Source of the DNA: Kitasatospora purpeofusca
GTDB lineage: Bacteria > Actinomycetota > Actinomycetes > Streptomycetales > Streptomycetaceae
Reading direction: 5' to 3'
DNA: 64,000 bases
Assembly: GCF_000718025.1 (NCBI RefSeq)
Contig: NZ_JODS01000003.1
Span: forward strand, 496,001 to 560,000
Shown here: positions 41,737-50,047 of the stretch, piece by piece
How the letters are laid out: each line of letters opens with the position of its first letter
Numbering within the stretch: position 1 is the stretch's first letter
The notes under the pieces: model-generated
Database searches by the model: none
Seen by the model: only the letters and a program-made list of their open reading frames with translations
Told to the model about the DNA's origin: nothing
Program-made: the position numbers and the translations under genes

Positions 41737-43142
41737 TGGTGCGACTGCGGAGGGCCGGCGGGGCCGGGGAACCCGGCGGCGGACGGCCGGGCACCGGCGG
41801 GGCCGGTGGAGCGGCCCCGTCGGGCGGGTACCGGTCGGGGCACGGGGGTGACGGACCGGGTGAGCGGCGGGTACTGCGGGGCCTGCCCGGCCCCGGGAGC
41901 GGCCCGGCGGCGCGGCCGGGGCCGGAACCGAACCCCTACGGGCGGACGGCGCGGGAGGAGCGCGCCGCCGCGCTGGTGGACGCCGTCCGCCTGCGGCTGG
42001 CCGAGTCCGGGGCCGTGCCGACCGCCGGTTCGGTGGCGACCGCCCTGCGGGCCGCCCGGCCGCCGCTCGGCGGTGACGACGTCCTCGACACCGTGCGCTC
42101 GCTGTGCGCCGAACTGGTGGGCGCGGGCCCGCTGGAGCGGCTGCTGGCGGCGCCCGATGTCACGGACGTCCTGGTCAACGGGCCGGACGAGATCTGGTTC
42201 GACCGGGGCGGCGGACTGCGCCGGGCCACCGGCGTCCGGTTTGCCGACGCCGAGGCGGTGCGGCGGCTGGCCCACCGCCTCGCCACGGCGGCCGGTCGGC
42301 GGCTCGACGACGCGCGGCCCTGGGTGGACGCCCGGCTGCCGGACGGCACGCGACTGCACGCCGTCCTGCCGCCGATCGCCGCCGGATGCACCCACATCTC
42401 GCTGCGGGTGTGCCGCTCCCGGCCCTTCACCGTCGACGAGTTGGTGGCGGGCGGGGCACTCCCGCCGCGCGGCGGCGAACTGCTGGCCGCCGTCGTGCGG
42501 GCCCGGCTCTCGCTGCTGGTCAGCGGGGGCACCGGCACCGGGAAGACCACGCTCCTCGCGGCGCTGCTCGGCCTGGTCGGTCCGGAGGAGCGGATCGTCG
42601 TCGCCGAGGACTCCGCCGAGCTCCTGCCCGACCACCCGCACGTGGTGCGGCTCCAGGCCAGGCCGCCCAACCAGGAGGGGCTGGGCGAGCTGACCCTGCG
42701 GGACCTCGTCCGCCAGGCGCTGCGGATGCGGCCCGACCGGCTGGTGATCGGCGAGGTGCGCGGCGCCGAGGTGGCCGACCTGCTGGCCGCCCTCAACACC
42801 GGCCACGAGGGCGGCACCGGGACGGTCCACGCCAACACGGCGGCGGACGTACCGGTCCGGCTGGAGGCGCTCGGCTCGCTGGCCGGGATGGACCGGCCGG
42901 CCCTGCACAGCCAGCTCCGGGCGGCCCTCGACCTGGTGGTGCACCTGGTGCGGGAACCGGGCACCGGGAGGCGCCGGGTCGCCGAGATCCACACCCTGGG
43001 CGGTGACCGGCACGGGTTGGCCGTCACCACGCCCGCCGTGACGTTCACGGCGGACGGCGGCACGGTGGCGGGGCCCGGCTGGTCCCGGCTCGGGCGGCTG
43101 CTCGCCGCCCGCGGGGTCGTGCTCGTGGACGGGCCGCCGTGA
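41736..43142 (+). CDS. tadA: TadA/CpaF-type secretion ATPase
   Basis: 468 residues from an ATG overlapping the ssd stop, with AGGGGG upstream. The N-terminal about 60 residues are Gly/Arg-rich. Core motifs are VLVNGPDEIWFD, SGGTGTGKTTLLAALLG with K270 (Walker A), RLVIGEVRGAEVADLL (Walker B), and TGHEGGTGTVHANT (His box). It powers assembly of Flp-type pili or a related secretion system at the membrane. The GTGA overlap at the 3' end leads into a hydrophobic stretch preceding the TadB-like gene. Confidence 0.95.
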   Translation: MVRLRRAGGAGEPGGGRPGTGGAGGAAPSGGYRSGHGGDGPGERRVLRGLPGPGSGPAARPGPEPNPYGRTAREERAAALVDAVRLRLAESGAVPTAGSVATALRAARPPLGGDDVLDTVRSLCAELVGAGPLERLLAAPDVTDVLVNGPDEIWFDRGGGLRRATGVRFADAEAVRRLAHRLATAAGRRLDDARPWVDARLPDGTRLHAVLPPIAAGCTHISLRVCRSRPFTVDELVAGGALPPRGGELLAAVVRARLSLLVSGGTGTGKTTLLAALLGLVGPEERIVVAEDSAELLPDHPHVVRLQARPPNQEGLGELTLRDLVRQALRMRPDRLVIGEVRGAEVADLLAALNTGHEGGTGTVHANTAADVPVRLEALGSLAGMDRPALHSQLRAALDLVVHLVREPGTGRRRVAEIHTLGGDRHGLAVTTPAVTFTADGGTVAGPGWSRLGRLLAARGVVLVDGPP

Positions 43143-43367
43143 CGGCGGGGCCGGTGGAGGGGGTGTTCCTGCTGATGCTGTGCGGCTGCGCGGTGGGTGC
43201 GCTGCTGCTTCTCGGGCCGGGGAGCGGGTGGAGGGGCCGACGGCGGTCGGGCGGTGGTCGCGGCCGGTGTCGCGCTCGGTGTCGTGGACGGCCTGTCGGC
43301 CGGCGCGGTGCTCGTTGCGGTGGTCGGTGCGGTGGTGGATGTGGTGTTCGGGACGAGGAGGGCGGCA
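43139..43367 (+). other. possible broken small membrane-protein segment between tadA and tadB-like genes
   Basis: A GTG overlaps the tadA stop (43139) and opens a frame starting VTAGPVEGVFLLMLCGCAVG then ALLLLGPGSG, a clear membrane helix. After about 43220 that frame becomes Arg/Gly-rich nonsense, while the next frame then reads VVAAGVALGVVDGLSAGAVL followed by VAVVGAVVDVVF, again membrane-like, and continues into the TadB-like gene. A single-base indel near 43215-43250 would join them. This could be a real frameshift, a sequencing error or coincidence. Confidence 0.4.
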
Positions 43368-44504
43368 ATGGCTTTGGAGCTGTACGGGATTGTGTTGGGG
43401 TGCTGGCTGGTGATGGCCGTCGTCGCGGTGGCGGGGTGGTGGCGGCTGCAGGGGCAGTTGGCGGGTGCTCGTCGGGCCGGTGCGGTGCTGACCGGGGCCG
43501 CGGGCGACTCCGGCGGGAGCAGAGGCAGGAGTGGGGGCGACGGCGAAGGGCGTACGGGGGCGCGAGCGGTGGGAGCGGTCGTGCGGTGGTCGGGCGGTCC
43601 CTGGCGGGCTGTTCGGCGGGCGCCGGAACTGCTGCTCGTGCCCGGCGGGTTGGCGGTGGGGTGGGCGACGGCGTCGCCCGTCCCGGTGCTGGCGGCGCTC
43701 CCCGCCGTCCTGCCGGCCCGCAGGTGGCGGTCGCGCCGCGCTGCGGCGGCCGAGGCGCGGTACCGCTCGGCCGCTGTGGTGGAGCTGTGCGCCGGACTGG
43801 CGGGCGAGTTGCGCGGCGGGGCGACACCCGAGCAGGCGCTCCACCTGGTGACCACGAGGATCGCGGCCGACCGGTCGGCGCTGGAGCGGATCGGTGCCGA
43901 GCCGGTGGCCCGCCTCGCGGCCGGCCGGTACGGCGCGGACGTCCCCGCGGCGTTCCGGCTGCTCGCCGAACGGCCGGGCGGGAGCGGGGCGGCGGCGGTG
44001 GCCGCCTGCTGGGAGGTCGCCTCCACCGGTGGTTCGGGTCTGGCGGCCGGGCTCGACGGGGTGGCCGAGGCGCTGCGCGTCGAACGGGCGCTGGCGGAGG
44101 AGATCGCCGCCGAACTCGCGGCGCCGCGCACCACGATCGCGGTCCTGGCGGCCCTGCCGCTGGCGGGGCTGCTGCTCGGCGCGGCGCTCGGTGCCCGGCC
44201 GCTGGAGGTGCTGCTCCACACACCCGCCGGGCTGGCCTCCCTGGCGGTGGGCGCGGTCCTGGAGGGGCTGGGCCTGGTCTGGACGGCCCGCATCGTCGGG
44301 GCGGCCGCCGACGGTGCGCTGGTGGCCGCCCCGGGCTGTGAGTCGGGTCATGAGTCGGGCCAGGCGTCGGGCCGGGGGCCGGGCGGGAGCGGCGGGGAGG
44401 GGCCCGAGGAGTGGCGCTGCGGGATCACCCGCACCCGGGTCCGCGCCCGGTCCGGGCCGGCGCGGCCGAGCGGGGCGTTCCAGCGGGAGGTGCTGCCGTG
44501 GTGA
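43368..44504 (+). CDS. TadB-like type II secretion F-domain membrane protein
   Basis: 378 residues from an ATG with GAGGAGGG 6 bases upstream. Helix 1 is YGIVLGCWLVMAVVAVAGWW. A Gly/Arg/Ser-rich cytoplasmic linker and helix 2 (LLLVPGGLAVGWATASPVPV) follow. The T2SSF domain is VELCAGLAGELRGGATPEQA to GSGLAAGLDGVAEALRVERA. Two final helices lie around IAVLAALPLAGLLLGAALGA and LASLAVGAVLEGLGLVWTAR. The C-terminal about 55 residues are a charged tail ending near GAFQREVLPW. It should form the membrane platform for TadA. The upstream frame shows a possible N-terminal extension broken by a frameshift. Confidence 0.85.
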   Translation: MALELYGIVLGCWLVMAVVAVAGWWRLQGQLAGARRAGAVLTGAAGDSGGSRGRSGGDGEGRTGARAVGAVVRWSGGPWRAVRRAPELLLVPGGLAVGWATASPVPVLAALPAVLPARRWRSRRAAAAEARYRSAAVVELCAGLAGELRGGATPEQALHLVTTRIAADRSALERIGAEPVARLAAGRYGADVPAAFRLLAERPGGSGAAAVAACWEVASTGGSGLAAGLDGVAEALRVERALAEEIAAELAAPRTTIAVLAALPLAGLLLGAALGARPLEVLLHTPAGLASLAVGAVLEGLGLVWTARIVGAAADGALVAAPGCESGHESGQASGRGPGGSGGEGPEEWRCGITRTRVRARSGPARPSGAFQREVLPW

Positions 44505-44626
44505 CCCGGGTGCTGGGTCGGGCGTGCGTGGTGGCGCCGGGGCGCGTGCCGGCCCGCGAGGGCGGCCGCAGCGGTGGGCGCAGTGGTGGTCACACAGGAG
44601 GGAGTCGGGCGGGAGGAGGGACACGG

Positions 44627-45451
44627 ATGGAGTGGGTGACCGAGCGCGCGGCACCGTTGGTGTGCGTCGTGGCGGTGCTGGCGGGAGCGACGGCCGGTGG
44701 CCGGGCCCGGCGCCGGTGGCGTGCGGGTCGGAGGGCGGCCGCCCTGCTGGACGAGGAGGAGCGGCCGCGCCGGGGGCGGGCCGCCGGGAGGACGCCGCGG
44801 CGCCGGCCGACGACCGGCGAGAGTGCGGCCCTGTCGGGGCGGGTCCGACGTGCGGCGACGGCGCTGGGCGCCGGGCTCGGAGCGGCGGCCTTCCTCGGCG
44901 GCACGGCGGGTCTGGTGACGGGCGCACTGCTGGCGGCCGGGTTGCACCGGTGGCTGCCCCGGGCGAGGTCACCGGCGGAGCGGCGGGCCGAGCTGGACGA
45001 GGCACGACTGCTGCGGCAGTTGCCGCTCACCGCCGAACTTCTGGCGGCCTGCCTCGGTTCGGCCGCCTCGCCGGCGGCGGCCGTCGCGGCGGTGGGCGGG
45101 AGCGTCGGCGCCCCGATGGGGCCCCGGCTGCTGTCCACGGCGGCCGAACTCGCCCTGGGCGCGCCCCCGGAGCTCTGCTGGCACCGGCTCGGGGAGGAGC
45201 ACCCGCCGCTGGCGCCGCTGGCCCGCTGCCTGGTCCGGACGAGCCTGAGCGGAGCCCCGGCGGCAACGGCGCTGGCCGGGCTGGCCGGCGGCCAACGGGC
45301 CGAGGCCGTCCGGGCGGCGCACGCCCGGGTGAGGCGGGCGGGAGTGCTTGCGACGGCCCCGCTCGGGCTGTGCTTCCTCCCGGCGTTCGTCCTGATCGGT
45401 GTCGTCCCGGTGGTGGTTGGGCTCACCACGCGTTTTTCGCAGTCGATGTGA
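44627..45451 (+). CDS. TadC-like type II secretion F-domain membrane protein
   Basis: 274 residues from an ATG with GGAGGAGGG; a GTG at 44501 overlapping the upstream stop would add 42 low-complexity residues. Helix 1 is APLVCVVAVLAGATAG. A basic/acidic linker (DEEERPRRGRAAGRTPRRRP) and two close helices (LGAGLGAAAFLGGTAGLVTG) precede the F-domain LPLTAELLAACLGSAASPAA to LSGAPAATALAGLAGGQRAE. The last helix is APLGLCFLPAFVLIGVVPVV. Together with the preceding gene it forms the usual TadB/TadC pair. Confidence 0.88.
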   Translation: MEWVTERAAPLVCVVAVLAGATAGGRARRRWRAGRRAAALLDEEERPRRGRAAGRTPRRRPTTGESAALSGRVRRAATALGAGLGAAAFLGGTAGLVTGALLAAGLHRWLPRARSPAERRAELDEARLLRQLPLTAELLAACLGSAASPAAAVAAVGGSVGAPMGPRLLSTAAELALGAPPELCWHRLGEEHPPLAPLARCLVRTSLSGAPAATALAGLAGGQRAEAVRAAHARVRRAGVLATAPLGLCFLPAFVLIGVVPVVVGLTTRFSQSM

Positions 45452-45524
45452 CGCACCGTCCACGTGCGTGGGGCGGTCTGCCGATCGGTCGGCGCGGCCG
45501 CCGGTGCGGCGGTCTCTTGTCGGA

Positions 45525-45538
45525 TTCGAAGCTTCGAA
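45525..45538. promoter_or_regulatory. perfect palindrome TTCGAAGCTTCGAA immediately upstream of the pilin RBS
   Basis: The 14-bp palindrome ends three bases before the AAGGAGGA ribosome site of the DUF4244 gene, inside an intergenic gap of 101 bases. It could be an operator or a 7-bp RNA hairpin that sets translation or mRNA processing of the abundant pilin relative to the upstream assembly genes. Confidence 0.55.
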
Positions 45539-45552
45539 GCAAGGAGGAACTC

Positions 45553-45888
45553 ATGAACCTGGCGATCGGTCCCGTGGCCGTGGCGGGCGCGGTGAAGGGG
45601 ATGACGGGCGTGGGCGCGAGGCCGGGCGTGGGGCGCCCGCCCGGGAGGCCGGCGGTCCGGGACCGGCACTCGGCCCGCTTCCTGGTCCTGCTCCTGCTGC
45701 GGCGTGCGGTTCGGCGTCGGGGCCGGACCGGTCTCGGCGGTCCGGACGCGGGAATGACCACGTCGGAGTACGCGGTCGGCACGCTCGGGGCGTGTGCGGT
45801 GGCGGCCGCGCTCTACAAGGTGGCGACCAGTGCGGCGGTCATGGAGGCGCTGCAGGCCGCCCTGGACCGGGCGCTCCATGCGACCTGA
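45553..45888 (+). CDS. DUF4244 Flp-pilin-like peptide
   Basis: 111 residues with a strong AAGGAGGA site. The C-terminal 45 residues (DAGMTTSEYAVGTLGACAVA then AALYKVATS) match the DUF4244/Flp-like module: a G-M-T-T-S-E-Y-A prepilin-like cleavage region followed by one hydrophobic helix. The E five residues after the Gly is the conserved prepilin glutamate. The N-terminal part is unusually long and basic (65 residues); normal members are about 60-70 residues overall, so an internal start is possible, but the RBS supports this one. Presumed structural subunit of the Tad-type appendage. Confidence 0.87.
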   Translation: MNLAIGPVAVAGAVKGMTGVGARPGVGRPPGRPAVRDRHSARFLVLLLLRRAVRRRGRTGLGGPDAGMTTSEYAVGTLGACAVAAALYKVATSAAVMEALQAALDRALHAT

Positions 45889-46354
45889 CCAGTCGTCGGG
45901 GCCGACCCCGGAGCCGTCCCCGGAGCCGAGGCTGCCGAGGCCGCCTAGGCCAGCGAGGCCGCCGAAGGGGCGACGGCGCGGCGACGCCGGGTTCGTCACC
46001 GCCGAGACCGCCGTCGTGCTGCCGGTGCTGGTGCTGCTGGTCGCGCTGCTGGTCTGGGCCGTCCTCGCGGCAGCCGCCCAACTCCGCTGTGTCGACGCGG
46101 CGCGAGTGGGAGCCAGGGCGGCCGCGCGCGGGGAGGCCGATGCCGCCGGGGTGGCCCGGGCGGCCGCGCCACCCGGGGCGGCGGTCCTGGTCGACCTGGC
46201 ACCCGACACCGTCCGGGTCACCGTGGACGCGCCGTACGGGGCACCTGGGCGCTTCGCGGAGGTGCTCGCGGTGCGGGTGAGCGCCGCGGCGGTCGCGGCC
46301 AGGGAGGACACCCTGCGAGGGGCGGAGGGAGGTGGTGGTCCGTGGCCGGGGTGA
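45878..46354 (+). CDS. TadE-like pseudopilin
   Basis: 158 residues from an ATG overlapping the pilin gene by 11 bases. A Pro/Arg-rich N-terminus of about 36 residues precedes the TadE segment RRGDAGFVTAETAVVLPVLV then LLVALLVWAVLAAAAQLRCV, with prepilin-like G-F-V-T-A-E. The rest (DAARVGARAAARGEADAAGV and following) is the periplasmic-type domain. Minor pilin of the Tad system. It overlaps the next gene by 13 bases. Confidence 0.88.
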   Translation: MRPDQSSGPTPEPSPEPRLPRPPRPARPPKGRRRGDAGFVTAETAVVLPVLVLLVALLVWAVLAAAAQLRCVDAARVGARAAARGEADAAGVARAAAPPGAAVLVDLAPDTVRVTVDAPYGAPGRFAEVLAVRVSAAAVAAREDTLRGAEGGGGPWPG

Positions 46355-46794
46355 GGTCTCGTCGGCGGCGGTCGGACACCGGCTCGGCGACGGTCTGGGT
46401 GCTGGCGGGCGTGCTGATCGGCTGTGTGGCGTTCACCGCCGCGCTCTCCCTGGGCGCGGTGGTCGGGGCCCGCCACCGCGCGGAGTCCGCCGCGGACCTG
46501 GCCGCGCTGGCGGCGGCCGACCGGCTGTTGGTGGACGCGGACGGAGGCTGCGCCCGGGCGAGAGCCGTGGCGGCGGCGCAGGCGGCCGCCGTGGTCTCCT
46601 GCGCGGCCGACCTCCCGGCGGACGCCGTGGAGGTGGTGGCGGAGGTGCCGGTCACGGGGCTGCCGGTGCGACTTCCGGTCGGTCCCGCCCGGGCCCGGTC
46701 CCGCGCCGGACCGCTTCGGGCTGCGGTCCTGCCGACGGACGAGGATGCGCGGGTCGCCCTGGGCGAGGCCGGTCCGACCGGAGGCAGCCCGTGA
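46342..46794 (+). CDS. Rv3654c-family TadE-like (helicase/secretion neighbourhood) protein
   Basis: 150 residues from a GTG at 46342 with GGAGG upstream. A short basic N-terminus and DTGSATVWVLAGVLIGCVAF then TAALSLGAVVGARHRAESAA, a TadG/TadE-like membrane anchor followed by a helical region (DLAALAAADRLL), fit the Rv3654c family that always closes the actinobacterial tad cluster. The C-terminal about 50 residues are Ala/Gly/Pro-rich. The stop is 24 bases from the convergent helicase gene. Confidence 0.88.
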   Translation: MAGVRSRRRRSDTGSATVWVLAGVLIGCVAFTAALSLGAVVGARHRAESAADLAALAAADRLLVDADGGCARARAVAAAQAAAVVSCAADLPADAVEVVAEVPVTGLPVRLPVGPARARSRAGPLRAAVLPTDEDARVALGEAGPTGGSP

Positions 46795-46818
46795 GCCCCC
46801 GGCCGGTCGGGCCGCCGG

Positions 46819-49263
46819 TCAGTCCGCCGGTCGGTCGGCGGGTCGGTCCTCCGGGCGGCCGGTGGATCCGTCGGCCGTCTCGGCCGTCGCGGCCTCCTCG
46901 CCTGCCTCCGCCGTCCCAACGACTTCCGGGTACACCTCCGCCACCCCCGAGTCCCCCGCCTCTGCCCCCGCCTCCGTCCCGGACGTATCGGGAGCGCCGG
47001 CGAGCAGGACGTCCAGCAGCCGGACGGCGGCCGCCTTGTCGAGCGGGTCGTTGCCGTTGCCGCACTTGGGCGACTGGACGCAGGACGGGCAGCCGCGCTC
47101 GCACTCGCAGGCGGCGATCGCCTCCCGGGTGGCGGTCAGCCACTGCACGGCCCGTCGGAAGCCCCGTTCGGCGAAGCCGGCCCCGCCGGGGTGGCCGTCG
47201 TAGACGAACACGGTGGGCAGTCCGGTGTCGGGGTGCAGCGGCACCGAGACACCGCCGATGTCCCAGCGGTCGCAGGTGGCGAAGAGCGGGAGCAGGCCGA
47301 TCGAGGCGTGCTCGGCGGCATGGGCGGCGCCGGGCAGTTGGTCGGGCGGGATGTCCGCGTCGATCAGCTGGTCCTCGGTGACGGACCACCAGACGGCCCG
47401 GGTGCGCAGGGTGCGGGGCGGCAGGTCGAGCTTGCTCTCGCCCATGATCTCCCCGGTGGAGATCCGCTTGCGGAGGTAGCCGACCACCTGGTTGACGACC
47501 TCCACCGAACCGAAGCAGAGCCGGCCCTCGCCCCAGTCGACGGTGGTGTCGGTGGAGAGCACGGAGATGGAGGTGATGTCCCTGGCGGAGGTCGTGTAGG
47601 GCGGGTCGGCGGGCTCGACCAGGGCGACCGAGTTCTCCAGGTCGAAGTCCCGGACGAGATAGGTCCGGCCCCGGTGGAGGTGGACGGCCCCGGTGTGCAC
47701 GGTGGTGTGGGCGGCGGAGGCGTCCACGGTGCCGAGCAGTCGGCCGGTCGGCCCCTCGACGATCTGCACCGGGCTGCCGCCGCTGCCCCGCAGGTCGACG
47801 GCGTCGGCGGCCCGCTCGCGGCGGGTCCAGTACCAGGCCTCGCCGCGCCGGCGGAGCAGCCCGCGGCGCTCCAGCACCGGCAGCAGCGGAGCGGCCGAGG
47901 GGCCGAACAGCTCCAGGTCGGTGTCGGTGAGCGGCAGCTCGGCGGCGGCGGCGCACAGGTGCGGGGCGAGGACGTGCGGGTTGTCCGGGTCGAGCACGGT
48001 GGCCTCGACCGGGGTGGCGAACAGCGCCTCCGGGTGGTGCACCAGGTAGGTGTCCAGCGGGTCGTCCCGGGCGATCAGGACGGCGAGCGCTCCCTGGGCC
48101 TCCCGCCCGGCCCGGCCGGCCTGCTGCCAGAGCGAGGCCCGGGTCCCCGGGTATCCGGCCATCAGGACGGCGTCCAGACCGGAGATGTCGACCCCGAGTT
48201 CGAGGGCGGAGGTGGAGGCGAGGCCGAGCAGCCGGCCGGACTGCAGGTCGCGCTCCAGGGTCCGGCGCTCGTCGGCGAGGTAGCCGCCACGGTAGGCGGC
48301 GACCCGGTCGGCGAGCGGGCGGCCCAACTGGTCCTGGGCCTGGAGCGCGACGAGTTCGGCGGCCCGCCGGGAGCGGACGAAGACGACGGTGCGGGTCTCC
48401 CGCTCGACCAGGTCGGTCAGCAGGTAGGCGGCCTCGGCGGTGGCGGTCCGCCGGACCGGCGCACCCTGCTCGCCGACGTTCTCGGTGAGGGGCGGCTCCC
48501 ACAGCCCGAAGACCATCGGGCCGCGCGGGGAGGCGTCGTCGGTGACCGCGGCGGCGGGCAGGCCGGTCAGCCGGCGGGCGGTGACGGCCGGGTCGGCGGT
48601 GGTGGCGGAGGCGAGCAGGAAGACGGGAGAGGAGCCGTAACGGGCACAGATCCGCCGCAGCCGGCGCAGCACCTGGGCCACGTGCGAGCCGAACACGCCG
48701 CGGTAGCTGTGGCACTCGTCGACCACGACGTAGCGGAGCGTCTTGAGGAAGGAGGACCAGCGGGCGTGCGCGGGCAGGATGCCCCGGTGCAGCATGTCCG
48801 GATTGGTGAGGACGTAGGAGGCGTACTGGCGGACCCACTCGCGTTCCTCGGGCGGGGTGTCGCCGTCGTACAGGGCGGCCCGGACGCGGGGCGGGGCGAG
48901 TTCCGCGGCCCGGCGGCGCTGGTCGGCGGCGAGTGCCTTGGTGGGGGCGAGGTAGAGCGCGGTCGCGCCCCGGCCGTTGCGTGCCTCGGTGCCGTCCAGC
49001 AGGTCGGACAGCACCGGCGCCAGGTATCCGAGCGACTTGCCCGAGGCGGTTCCTGTGGCGATCACCACAGATTGACCGGATTTGGCCAGATTCATCGCCT
49101 CCGCCTGGTGGGCCCAGGGCTCCCGGACGCCCAGGTCCTGGGCGGCCGAGACGATCTCGGGCCGGATCCGGTCGGGCCACGGCGCATAACGGGCGGGCCG
49201 GGCGGGAAGGTGCTCCGTATGGGTGAGCCGGTCCGACCGCCCCCGGGCGGTGGACAGGGTCAT
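46819..49263 (-). CDS. DEAD/DEAH-box helicase of YprA/MrfA type with C-terminal cysteine cluster
   Basis: 814 residues from the ATG at 49263 (GAGG upstream); ATG 49299 or GTG 49317 would add 12 or 18 residues. Helicase motifs are VIATGTASGKSLGYLAPVLS (I), VVVDECHSYRGVFGSHVAQV (II, DECH), LLASATTADPA (III), and GYPGTRASLWQQAGRAGREA (VI). The DUF1998-type C-terminus carries VYDGHPGGAGFAERGFR and CECERGCPSCVQSPKCGNGN, a zinc-binding cysteine set. Bacillus MrfA, of the same family, works in mitomycin lesion repair; a DNA-repair role is likely. The C-terminal tail is acidic and ends in PEDRPADRPAD. Confidence 0.92.
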   Translation of the reverse strand: MTLSTARGRSDRLTHTEHLPARPARYAPWPDRIRPEIVSAAQDLGVREPWAHQAEAMNLAKSGQSVVIATGTASGKSLGYLAPVLSDLLDGTEARNGRGATALYLAPTKALAADQRRRAAELAPPRVRAALYDGDTPPEEREWVRQYASYVLTNPDMLHRGILPAHARWSSFLKTLRYVVVDECHSYRGVFGSHVAQVLRRLRRICARYGSSPVFLLASATTADPAVTARRLTGLPAAAVTDDASPRGPMVFGLWEPPLTENVGEQGAPVRRTATAEAAYLLTDLVERETRTVVFVRSRRAAELVALQAQDQLGRPLADRVAAYRGGYLADERRTLERDLQSGRLLGLASTSALELGVDISGLDAVLMAGYPGTRASLWQQAGRAGREAQGALAVLIARDDPLDTYLVHHPEALFATPVEATVLDPDNPHVLAPHLCAAAAELPLTDTDLELFGPSAAPLLPVLERRGLLRRRGEAWYWTRRERAADAVDLRGSGGSPVQIVEGPTGRLLGTVDASAAHTTVHTGAVHLHRGRTYLVRDFDLENSVALVEPADPPYTTSARDITSISVLSTDTTVDWGEGRLCFGSVEVVNQVVGYLRKRISTGEIMGESKLDLPPRTLRTRAVWWSVTEDQLIDADIPPDQLPGAAHAAEHASIGLLPLFATCDRWDIGGVSVPLHPDTGLPTVFVYDGHPGGAGFAERGFRRAVQWLTATREAIAACECERGCPSCVQSPKCGNGNDPLDKAAAVRLLDVLLAGAPDTSGTEAGAEAGDSGVAEVYPEVVGTAEAGEEAATAETADGSTGRPEDRPADRPAD

Positions 49264-49378
49264 GAGCAGTGCCTCGGGCAGGCTGTGACGCGGCGGCATG
49301 AGGACCCAGTGTGTCACCGGCGTGACGGAGAATCGTCCTAAGCCATCGTGCGGTCATGGTCGCAAGTGGTTGAATGTG

Positions 49379-49489
49379 GCGGTGACGGCCGTACGGCCGG
49401 GGGTCGCAGCGCCGAGGCTTGCCACGCATTCGCTGGGTGTGCCCGGGGTTCGCGACCATGCGGTGACGGCCGTCCGGCCGAGGATCGCA
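49379..49489. repeat. 30-bp direct repeat pair upstream of bldG
   Basis: Segments 49379-49408 and 49460-49489 are 27/30 identical (core GCGGTGACGGCCGT, CGGCCG, TCGCA), 81 bases apart. An inverted element (GCGGTCATGGTCGC near 49350 and GCGACCATGCGG at 49452) flanks them. All lie between the helicase start and bldG and end 32 bases before the bldG GTG. They look like a duplicated binding region for a regulator of bldG. Confidence 0.65.
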
Positions 49490-49521
49490 ATGACGTAGCA
49501 AGGCAAGGTGCTGGAGGTTCC

Positions 49522-49863
49522 GTGGACCTGTCCCTGTCGACCCGTACAGTCGGCGACCGCACGGTCGTCGAGGTTGGCGGCGAGATCGATGTGTACACCG
49601 CCCCCAAGCTGCGCGAGCAGCTGGTCGAGCTCGTCAACGACGGCAGCTACCACCTCGTCGTCGACATGGAGGGCGTGGACTTCCTGGACTCCACCGGCCT
49701 CGGTGTGCTGGTGGGCGGGCTGAAGCGGGTGCGTGCCCACGAGGGCTCGCTGCGCCTGGTGTGCAACCAGGAGCGCATTCTGAAGATCTTCCGGATCACC
49801 GGTCTGACCAAGGTGTTCCCGATCCACACCTCGGTCGAGGACGCGGTCCAGGCGACCGACTGA
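49522..49863 (+). CDS. bldG: anti-sigma factor antagonist BldG
   Basis: 113 residues, the exact length of S. coelicolor BldG, from a GTG with GGAGG. It starts VDLSLSTRTVGDRTVVEVGG. The STAS-domain phosphorylation site is Ser57 in VDFLDSTGLGVLVGG. BldG is required for aerial mycelium and antibiotic production; it is phosphorylated by anti-sigma kinases and, when unphosphorylated, sequesters them (e.g. partners of SigH). The next gene 185 bases downstream encodes a cognate-type anti-sigma ATPase. The upstream region has paired repeats. Confidence 0.98.
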   Translation: MDLSLSTRTVGDRTVVEVGGEIDVYTAPKLREQLVELVNDGSYHLVVDMEGVDFLDSTGLGVLVGGLKRVRAHEGSLRLVCNQERILKIFRITGLTKVFPIHTSVEDAVQATD

Positions 49864-50047
49864 TCGGTCGACCCGATCGACCGGACCGGGCCGGTCCTCC
49901 GTGGCCGGCCCGTCCGTTCCTCATGCGTCCGGGCACCGGGGCCGTGTGGCCCCGGCCCGTCCGGCCGTCCCCGGGTCGGCTGTTGCCGGCCCGCAGCGAC
50001 CGGGGCCGTATGTCCGGCCTCGGTCGGAACACCCCGAGGGGGAAGAC

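Noticed and set aside
40383..45005. A 1540-codon open frame on the minus strand across the tad locus
   Set aside because: Same GC-driven shadow effect; the plus-strand genes have RBSs, overlaps and recognisable domains.
36355..46794. An integrative conjugative element, suggested by TadA and ParA/CooC-like ATPases
   Set aside because: The gene set is the chromosomal ssd/tad locus conserved in actinobacteria; no relaxase, Tra translocase, integrase or att repeats are present here.
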